From Mycolicibacterium neoaurum (GTDB lineage Bacteria > Actinomycetota > Actinomycetes > Mycobacteriales > Mycobacteriaceae): a stretch of DNA of 64,000 nucleotides. Shown here piece after piece: positions 58,034 through 64,000 of this stretch (positions within the stretch are counted from its first letter, which is position 1; every line of letters starts with the position of its first letter). Position numbers and translations under genes: made by a program. Under the pieces are notes generated by a model. The model ran no database searches. It was not told the origin of the DNA and was given only the letters and a program-made list of their open reading frames with translations. The stretch is from contig NZ_JAQIIX010000002.1 in NCBI RefSeq assembly GCF_036946495.1, positions 558,001 through 622,000 on the forward strand, written 5' to 3'.

Positions 58034-58099
58034 GCAATGTTCCGCTGACAGCTCCGCCATGGAAATATAGGCGTCGCGGCGCTGTCAGAGGAACATTAC
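58034..58099. repeat. 66-bp palindromic element, copy B
   Basis: Arms GCAATGTTCCGCTGACAGC and GCTGTCAGAGGAACATTAC (two mismatches) flank a 28-base loop with GCCATGGAAATATAGGCG, the same length as in copy A. It lies between the DUF1801 gene start and the ychF stop. Confidence 0.8.
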
Positions 58100-58127
58100 G
58101 AAAGCCAGATGGCGTAGCTGACCGGGC

Positions 58128-59201
58128 CTACACGTTGAATCGGAACTCCACGACGTCCCCGTCGGCCATCACGTAGTCCTTGCCCTCCATGCGCACCTTG
58201 CCCGCGGCCTTGGCCGCGGCCATCGACCCGGCCTCGACCAGATCATCGAAGGACACGACCTCGGCCTTGATGAAACCCTTCTCGAAGTCGGTGTGGATCA
58301 CCCCGGCCGCCTTCGGTGCGGTGTCGCCGCGGTGAATCGTCCACGCGCGGGCCTCTTTCGGCCCCGCCGTGAGGTAGGTCTGCAGGTTCAGGGTGTGGAA
58401 ACCGGCCCGCGCCAACGCATCAAGGCCCGGCTCGGTCTGGCCGATGGACTCCAACAGCTCCGCAGCCGACTCGTCGTCCAGCTCGATCAGCTCGGACTCG
58501 ATCTTCGCATCGAGGAACACCGCATCGGCCGGGGCCACCAGCTCACGCAGCTCGGCCTTCTTGGCCTCGTCGGTGAGCACCGACTCGTCGGCGTTGAACA
58601 CGTAGAGGAACGGTTTGGTGGTCATCAGGTTCAGCTCGCGAAGGACCGTCGCGTCCGCCCCCGCCGAGAACAGGGTCTTGCCCGAATCGAGCACCGCCTG
58701 GGCGGCCACCGCGGCGTCGAGCAGCGGCTTGCGGTCCTTGTTGTTGCGGGCTTCCTTCTCCAGCCGCGGGACGGCCTTCTCCAATGTCTGCATATCGGCC
58801 AGGATCAGTTCGGTCTCGATGACCTCGATATCCGAGCGTGGATCGACCCGACCGTCGACGTGCACCACATCATCATCGGCGAAGGCGCGCACCACCTGGC
58901 AGATGGCATCGCACTCGCGGATGTTGGCCAGGAACTTGTTGCCCAGCCCGGCCCCCTCGGAAGCGCCCTTGACGATGCCGGCGATGTCGACGAACGTCAC
59001 CGGCGCAGGCACGGTCTTCTCCGAGCCGAAGATCTCGGCGAGCTTGTCCAGCCGCGGGTCGGGCAGCGCCACCACACCCTCGTTGGGTTCGATGGTCGCG
59101 AACGGGTAGTTCGCGGCCAACACGTCGTTCCGCGTCAGCGCGTTGAAAAGGGTCGACTTGCCGACATTGGGGAGTCCGACGATTCCGAGGTTCAAGCTCA
59201 C
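58128..59201 (-). CDS. ychF: Redox-regulated ATPase YchF
   Basis: 357 residues. P-loop GLPNVGKST (9-17), switch II FVDIAGIVKGASEGAGLGNKFL, a NADES-type NxxE motif in place of NKxD (ATP preference), a coiled-coil insert, and the C-terminal TGS domain (LNLQTYLTAGPKEARAWTIHRGDTAPKAAGVIHTDFEKGFIKAEV). It binds ribosomes and regulates stress responses. GTG start with GGAG upstream. Confidence 0.96.
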   Translation of the reverse strand: MSLNLGIVGLPNVGKSTLFNALTRNDVLAANYPFATIEPNEGVVALPDPRLDKLAEIFGSEKTVPAPVTFVDIAGIVKGASEGAGLGNKFLANIRECDAICQVVRAFADDDVVHVDGRVDPRSDIEVIETELILADMQTLEKAVPRLEKEARNNKDRKPLLDAAVAAQAVLDSGKTLFSAGADATVLRELNLMTTKPFLYVFNADESVLTDEAKKAELRELVAPADAVFLDAKIESELIELDDESAAELLESIGQTEPGLDALARAGFHTLNLQTYLTAGPKEARAWTIHRGDTAPKAAGVIHTDFEKGFIKAEVVSFDDLVEAGSMAAAKAAGKVRMEGKDYVMADGDVVEFRFNV

Positions 59202-59284
59202 GGACTCCAGAGTCTAGAGGGTGTGACAGGCTCGCCAGCGCGTGCTGGCAGCGCCCACCCAGCGTCAGCCGGTACGGTCAACAT

Positions 59285-60409
59285 GTGTCAGGTCAGCCCG
59301 AGCCGACGGAGTCGGTGTCCCACCGCACCGTCCTTCCCCGCATCCCGGGCTGGCCATCGGGACTGCTGCCCTGGTGGGGCGCTGTTCTGGTGGCCGTCAC
59401 GGCAACCCTGGTCGGCTTCGCGTATCACGCCGGCGCCGGTACCGGCGAGCTCGGTGCGGTGTTCGCCACGTTCTACGTGTTGGGCTGCCTCGCCGCGGTG
59501 CTGCTGGTGCGTCGCTCCGGCATCTTCGCCACGGTCATCCAGCCCCCGCTGATCCTGTTCATCTCGGTACCGTCCGCGTATTTCCTGATGCACAGCGGTC
59601 AGATCAACGGTCTCAAGGACATCCTGATCAACTGTGGTTACCCGTTGATCGAGCGCTTCCCGCTGATGTTCTTCACCTCGGTGGCGGTACTGGCGATCGG
59701 CGTGGCCCGCTGGTACCTGGACAAGCAGAGCGCCGATTCCGCCGAGGTCGCAGAGTCGGCGAATTCCGACGCCCCCGACCTCGCCGAGCGGGTTGCTCGA
59801 CGACTGCGCCGCTCCCAGGACCCCGACGCCGAGGAGCAGCCGGCACGCCGGCCGCGACGACCCCGCGAGACCCCGGCCCGTGCCCCCCAAGAGCCCCGCC
59901 GCACCCGCCAACCGTCGCGTGCCCGGCACAATCGGCCACCGGAGTCGGATATCGCGGCCTCGGCCGCCGCGGCCGACCGGCGCGAGCGGGCTGCCGCGCG
60001 GGAGCGTTATGGCCGCCCCCGCCCCGACGATGAGCCGCGCGACACCCCGCCGCGCCGCGCACGCCGAACCCGCGAGGCGTCCGCACGCGATCCACGCGAA
60101 CCCCGTCAGCCGCGCCGCACACCGCCGCCGAGCCGCAGCCGCGCCGAGGACGCCCCGGATCCCTATGAGCGGCCGCGTCGCCGCCGTGAGTACGACAGCC
60201 CCTACGGCGATTACCAGCCCGGCTACCGGTCTCGCTCCGAGGACCGTTATCCGGACTTCCCGGACTATCCGGAGCCGCCGCGCCGCGGCGCCACCGAGGG
60301 TGCGCATCACCCGGTATCGCGGGTCCGCTATCGCAGCACCGATGACGAGCGGCGCACCGAGCACCGCACCCGTCCGCGGGCCAGCCACCGCCGCGACGAC
60401 TGGGACTAG
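59285..60409 (+). CDS. DUF6542-type membrane protein with arginine-rich tail
   Basis: 374 residues. Four hydrophobic helices (residues 25-150) include LLPWWGAVLVAVTATLVGFAY and PLILFISVPSAYFLM. The remaining 220 residues are disordered, extremely rich in Arg, Pro and Asp/Glu (PRRARRTREASARDPREPRQ) with a Tyr-containing stretch (YDSPYGDYQPGY). By position it corresponds to M. tuberculosis Rv1111c (from memory). GTG start follows TACGGT by 6 bases. Confidence 0.8.
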   Translation: MSGQPEPTESVSHRTVLPRIPGWPSGLLPWWGAVLVAVTATLVGFAYHAGAGTGELGAVFATFYVLGCLAAVLLVRRSGIFATVIQPPLILFISVPSAYFLMHSGQINGLKDILINCGYPLIERFPLMFFTSVAVLAIGVARWYLDKQSADSAEVAESANSDAPDLAERVARRLRRSQDPDAEEQPARRPRRPRETPARAPQEPRRTRQPSRARHNRPPESDIAASAAAADRRERAAARERYGRPRPDDEPRDTPPRRARRTREASARDPREPRQPRRTPPPSRSRAEDAPDPYERPRRRREYDSPYGDYQPGYRSRSEDRYPDFPDYPEPPRRGATEGAHHPVSRVRYRSTDDERRTEHRTRPRASHRRDDWD

Positions 60410-62170
60410 CTAGGGCACGGCGCGCAGGAACGTGCCCGCCGCTTCGACCGCGGGTGCCGAGCTTCCCGCATCGCTGACGAACACCGCCAGCGCCAGGTCA
60501 CCACGGATGCCGACGAACCAGCCGTGCGCATGCGTGTCGTCGATATATTCGGCGGTCCCGGTCTTGCCGAGCAGATCGGGGATGTCCTGCAGCGCCGTGG
60601 CGGTGCCGCCGGTGATCGTCTCTCGCATCATCGCCCGCACCTGCTCGTCGACGGACGGCGGCAACGGCTCGGGCGTGCGGTCGGGCACACCCGGAGAGCC
60701 TTGCACGATGGTCGGCGCGGGCACCGCGCCCTTCGCCAGCGTCGCGGCCACCAGCGCCATCCCGAACGGTGAGGCGGTGACCTTGCCCTGCCCGATGCCC
60801 TCTTCGACGCGCAGCGCGGAGGTGTCGGCCGTCGGCACCGAACCGGTGACCGTGGTCATCCCTGGTGCGACGAAATCGATGCCGAGACCCAGTTGAGCGG
60901 CGGCCTTGGTCAGCCCGTCGGGCGGCAGGTTGACCGCGAGCCTGCCCATCGTGGTGTTGCAGGACCGCGCGAACGCGGTGTGCAGCGGTACCTCACCGAG
61001 GTCGAAGTTGTCGTCATTGGGGATCTGGCGGCCCTCGATGTTCTCGGTGCCCGGGCAGCCGACGATGCTGTCCGGGGTCACCTGCCCGTCCTGTAGGGCC
61101 GCCGAGACGGTGACGGTCTTGAAGGTCGAACCCGGCGGGTAGAGGCCGGTCAGCGCGATCGGGCCCTGCGCGTCGGCGGGGGCGTTCTGCGCGACGGCCA
61201 GTAGGTTGCCGGTCGACGGCTGGATGGCCACGATGGCAGCCGGCGTCGACAACGGTGCCAGCGCCGACTCCCCCGCCAACTGCATGCCGATATCGAGCGT
61301 GCTGGTGATATCGCCGACGGCTCCTGGGTCCTGTCCGCCGACGCGGGTGGGTCCAGTGGGAGTCTGCGCGGACACCGCCCAGCCGGCCGCCGCGTCGGTG
61401 CGCTGCTGCCACAGCTCGGACAATCCGGACAGGGTCGGCGAGGTCAACGCGCGGTCGGTGGCCAGCAGTCGGGTTTGCGGGCGCAGGGTGACCTCCGGCA
61501 GCGCCGCCAGTTGGTCCCGGATCGGGGCGAGGTCCTCATCGCGCAGCGTCACGGCGGTGACGGGCGCACCCTTGGCCAGTTCCCCGCCGAGCCACTCCGG
61601 GGTGACCGTCGGCGCGATCGGATTGACCAGTGCCGCAACGGCGTTGACATCGGCGCCGGGAGCGACGTCGACGAGGGTGACGATGTGCTGGGTGAGCAGG
61701 TTGGCACCGGTGCGATCGAGCACCCTTGCCGCCGGCTGCGGGGCCAGCGTGCCGAAGGACAGCGGGCCCTTGTCCAGACCGGGCGCGACGGTCGCCGCGT
61801 CCCAGCGGATCTTCCAGTCATCACCCTCGGCAGCGGCCGACCCGGTGGTGTCGTAGGTCCACTCGATCGCCTTCTGCGGCCCGAACTTCCAGGTGGCGGC
61901 CAACGTGAAGGTCGCCGCGTCCTCCTGGCGCCGCATATCGGAGACCTTGAAGTTCACATCGGTGCCCAGGCTGGCGAAGAGCGCGTCGAGGGCGCCGGAC
62001 GCTGCCGTGGCATCGGTGGTCAGCGCCGCCGCCGCGGGCGCGTCACCGCGGCTGAGCGCCTCGGCGAACCCGTCGGTGGCATTCTTCAGCCGGTCTTCGC
62101 TGTCGCCACAGCCGCCCAGTAGGAGCACGGCCACCAGGGCCACGGGAACGATGCGTCGCAGAGAGCCCAC
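60410..62170 (-). CDS. Penicillin-binding lipoprotein (transpeptidase)
   Basis: 586 residues. A lipobox (LVAVLLLGGC) gives a lipoprotein; an NTF2-like MecA_N domain (about 25-130) and a dimerisation region follow. Transpeptidase motifs are complete: LYPPGSTFKTVT (SxxK), ARSCNTTMGRL (SxN) and LLGKTGTAEY (KTG). The order and wording resemble M. tuberculosis PbpLipo (Rv2864c, from memory). It ends one base from the convergent DUF6542-type gene. It crosslinks peptidoglycan; being next to ispH, which supplies isoprenoid carriers, is suggestive only. Confidence 0.9.
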   Translation of the reverse strand: MGSLRRIVPVALVAVLLLGGCGDSEDRLKNATDGFAEALSRGDAPAAAALTTDATAASGALDALFASLGTDVNFKVSDMRRQEDAATFTLAATWKFGPQKAIEWTYDTTGSAAAEGDDWKIRWDAATVAPGLDKGPLSFGTLAPQPAARVLDRTGANLLTQHIVTLVDVAPGADVNAVAALVNPIAPTVTPEWLGGELAKGAPVTAVTLRDEDLAPIRDQLAALPEVTLRPQTRLLATDRALTSPTLSGLSELWQQRTDAAAGWAVSAQTPTGPTRVGGQDPGAVGDITSTLDIGMQLAGESALAPLSTPAAIVAIQPSTGNLLAVAQNAPADAQGPIALTGLYPPGSTFKTVTVSAALQDGQVTPDSIVGCPGTENIEGRQIPNDDNFDLGEVPLHTAFARSCNTTMGRLAVNLPPDGLTKAAAQLGLGIDFVAPGMTTVTGSVPTADTSALRVEEGIGQGKVTASPFGMALVAATLAKGAVPAPTIVQGSPGVPDRTPEPLPPSVDEQVRAMMRETITGGTATALQDIPDLLGKTGTAEYIDDTHAHGWFVGIRGDLALAVFVSDAGSSAPAVEAAGTFLRAVP

Positions 62171-62190
62171 AACGCCCGAACGTACCCGGG

Positions 62191-63192
62191 TCAGCCGCGC
62201 GGCGGACGGATCTCCCGCGGCAGGGCGAACACCAACGTCTCGTTTGCCGTGGTCACGGGCTGCACAGTGGCATAACCGTATTCGGCGAGTCGGTCCAGCA
62301 CGCCGCGCACCAGGATCTCGGGCACCGACGCACCGGAGGTGACACCGACCGTCGTGACCCCGGAGAACCAGGCGGGATCGACATCGTCGGCGTAATCGAC
62401 CAGATGGGCGGCCTTGGCACCGGCCAACAGCGCCACCTCGACCAACCGCACCGAATTCGACGAGTTCTTCGAGCCGACGACGATGACGAGATCGCATTCG
62501 GGCGCCATCGCCTTGACCGCGACCTGGCGGTTCTGGGTGGCGTAGCAGATGTCGTCGCTCGGCGGATCCTGCAGCGTCGGGAACTTCTCACGCAGCCGGC
62601 GCACCGTCTCCATCGTCTCGTCGACGCTCAACGTGGTCTGCGACAGCCAGATCACCTTGTTGGGATCGCGCACCGTCACCTTGTCCACGGCGTCGGGATT
62701 GTCGACGACCTGGACATGATCGGGGGCCTCACCGGCGGTGCCGACGACCTCCTCGTGGCCCTCGTGGCCGACGAGCAGGATGTCGTAGTCGTCGCGGGCG
62801 AAACGTTTGGCCTCGTTGTGCACCTTGGTGACCAGCGGGCACGTCGCGTCGATGGTCTGCAGGTTGCGGGCGGCGGCCTCCTCGTGCACGGTCGGCGCCA
62901 CGCCGTGGGCGGAGAACACCACGATGGCGCCCTCGGGCACCTCGTCGGTCTGCTCAACGAACACCGCACCGGCCTTGGCCAGCGTGTCCACCACGTAGCG
63001 GTTGTGCACGATCTCGTGCCGCACGTAGATCGGGGCGCCGTGCTTCTCCAACGCACGCTCGACGGTCTCGACGGCCCGGTCGACGCCCGCACAGTAGCCG
63101 CGTGGCTCGGCCAGCAGCACGCGCTTGCCGTCAACCCGCGCGGCCACCGAACTGGTGGCACCGGGAATTCCCATGTTGACGGTTGGTGGCAT
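62191..63192 (-). CDS. ispH: 4-hydroxy-3-methylbut-2-enyl diphosphate reductase
   Basis: 333 residues. The three iron-sulfur cysteines are Cys34 (EPRGYCAGVDRAV), Cys118 (IDATCPLVTKVH) and Cys216 (DDICYATQNRQ). HEIVHN, SAHGVAPTVHEEA (catalytic Glu) and GSKNSSNSVRLVEVA are present. It makes IPP and DMAPP in the last MEP step. A TACCCT box 6 bases before the ATG indicates a leaderless transcript. Divergent from the lipid-droplet gene with a 52-bp gap. Confidence 0.96.
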   Translation of the reverse strand: MPPTVNMGIPGATSSVAARVDGKRVLLAEPRGYCAGVDRAVETVERALEKHGAPIYVRHEIVHNRYVVDTLAKAGAVFVEQTDEVPEGAIVVFSAHGVAPTVHEEAAARNLQTIDATCPLVTKVHNEAKRFARDDYDILLVGHEGHEEVVGTAGEAPDHVQVVDNPDAVDKVTVRDPNKVIWLSQTTLSVDETMETVRRLREKFPTLQDPPSDDICYATQNRQVAVKAMAPECDLVIVVGSKNSSNSVRLVEVALLAGAKAAHLVDYADDVDPAWFSGVTTVGVTSGASVPEILVRGVLDRLAEYGYATVQPVTTANETLVFALPREIRPPRG

Positions 63193-63244
63193 GCATCCAG
63201 GGTACTTACCCGCACCCGTCACGGGCCAGCCGTAGGCTGACCCC

Positions 63245-63829
63245 ATGGCAACAGCACCATACGGAGTTCGATTGCTGGTGGGTGCGGCGGTGACCGCCCT
63301 GGACGAGACCCGCAAACTCCCCCAGACCATCCTCACCTATCCGATGACGGTGGCCAGCCAGCTGGCGCATCTGGTGATGAAGGTGCAGCAGGACGTCGCC
63401 GACCTGGTCAATCGCGGTGACGAGGCACTCGAGGAACTGTTCCCACCCAAGGACGAACAGCCGGAATGGGCGACATTCGACGAGGACGAACCGGGCGACC
63501 GCTTCTCCGACACCGCCGATGCCGACGACTCTGAAGACCTCGCGTCGGTGACACGTCTCACCGAGGGTCGCTTCGCGCTGTTCAGCGAGGGCGAGGCTCG
63601 TGCCGAGGCACCGGGGGCGGCAACCGCACCGACGAGCACCGGCGAGGTCCCGGCGATCGTGGACAAGATCGGCTATGAGACGCTGACGCTGGCACAGCTG
63701 CGCGCCCGGCTGACGTCGCTGAAGCTGACCGATCTGGAGGCACTGCTGGCCTTCGAGGAGGCCAACAAGGCCCGCGCTCCGTTCCAGACGCTGATCGCCA
63801 ACAGGATCACCCGCGCGTCGGCGAAGTGA
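63245..63829 (+). CDS. Lipid-droplet-associated protein
   Basis: 194 residues. N-terminal amphipathic/hydrophobic part (GVRLLVGAAVTALDETRKLPQTILTYPMTVASQLAHLVMKVQQDVADL) resembles the actinobacterial lipid-droplet protein family; an acidic linker and a C-terminal helical pair (LTLAQLRARLTSLKLTDLEALLAFEEANKARAPFQTLIANRI) that recalls a DNA-contacting domain follow. Corresponds by position to Rv1109c (from memory). A TAGGCT box 6 bases before the ATG gives a leaderless start. Confidence 0.83.
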   Translation: MATAPYGVRLLVGAAVTALDETRKLPQTILTYPMTVASQLAHLVMKVQQDVADLVNRGDEALEELFPPKDEQPEWATFDEDEPGDRFSDTADADDSEDLASVTRLTEGRFALFSEGEARAEAPGAATAPTSTGEVPAIVDKIGYETLTLAQLRARLTSLKLTDLEALLAFEEANKARAPFQTLIANRITRASAK

Positions 63830-64000
63830 GCGAACCCGGCCAGTCCCCGGAGAACCCGTGGCCGGTCCGCGCCGTCGCGACGCGGGTCGCCAAATGGATC
63901 GACCGATTGGGCACCGTGTGGGTCGAGGGTCAGATCGCGCAGCTGACCATGCGCCCGGGTTCGAACACCGCGTGGCTGGTGCTGCGCGACCCGGCCGCGG
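63826..64000 (+). CDS. xseA: Exodeoxyribonuclease VII large subunit, N-terminal fragment
   Basis: The visible 58 residues (VSEPGQSPENPWPVRAVATR and IDRLGTVWVEGQIAQLTMRP) form the start of the OB-fold domain of XseA. The gene leaves the window. GTG start overlaps the stop of the lipid-droplet gene (GTGA), so they are coupled. Confidence 0.9.
   Translation, partial: MSEPGQSPENPWPVRAVATRVAKWIDRLGTVWVEGQIAQLTMRPGSNTAWLVLRDPAA

Overview
The window is high-GC DNA from a rapidly growing mycobacterium (Mycolicibacterium type). The basis is a complete yrbE-mce operon with Mce-associated proteins, an MmpL transporter, an alpha-methylacyl-CoA racemase with the M. tuberculosis MCR catalytic residues, F420/deazaflavin-type oxidoreductases, several fad-type genes, many GTG starts, and many TANNNT boxes 6-7 bases before start codons, the mycobacterial leaderless-promoter pattern. 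From memory, gene order at both ends recalls M. tuberculosis: mcr / SDR / mmpL13 / methyltransferase (Rv1143-Rv1147) on the left and xseA / lipid-droplet protein / ispH / Rv1111c / ychF (Rv1108c-Rv1112) on the right. No insertion sequence, prophage, CRISPR, rRNA or tRNA gene was found.

Layout. 0-9 kb: end of an MFS transporter, an acyltransferase, a 56-residue basic protein, an F420-type oxidoreductase, two tandem TIGR00027 methyltransferases, an EthA-like Baeyer-Villiger monooxygenase divergent from a PucR regulator, a short GntR regulator and a sirtuin. 9-16 kb: an mmpL-tetR-methyltransferase operon, a poorly explained 0.8-kb stretch, then nitronate monooxygenase-SDR-mcr divergent from a crotonase. 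16-23 kb: transporters, a CPBP protease, gamma carbonic anhydrase, a GlxA regulator and a secreted fasciclin protein. 23-29 kb: a thiolase/crotonase/acyl-CoA dehydrogenase operon divergent from a FadR-type regulator, and a DUF3556 membrane protein with a KstR-type operator over its promoter.

29-32 kb holds the most interesting unit: an NrtR-type Nudix/winged-helix regulator divergent from an SPFH (band 7) protein and an NAD-kinase-like protein. Two matching palindromic operators lie in the shared promoter region, and a 77-bp MIRU-like element is inserted exactly at the junction of the two partner genes. 32-36 kb: DoxX, an SDR divergent from a TetR-RidA pair. 34.4-47.3 kb: a mce operon (yrbEA, yrbEB, mceA-F, two Mam genes) that runs on into an alpha/beta hydrolase and a WS/DGAT-like protein with a broken active-site motif; a TetR gene lies upstream.

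48-57 kb: an alpha/beta hydrolase coupled to a three-domain kinase/beta-domain/aminotransferase protein, a permuted NlpC/P60-like protein, a DUF1254 protein, a udgX gene broken by loss of one GGCC-type repeat unit, a DUF72 protein, a deazaflavin oxidoreductase, a RibD/DHFR-like reductase and an acetyltransferase. 57-58.1 kb carries two copies of a 66-bp palindromic element. 58-64 kb: ychF, a membrane protein, a lipoprotein penicillin-binding protein, ispH, a lipid-droplet protein and the start of xseA.
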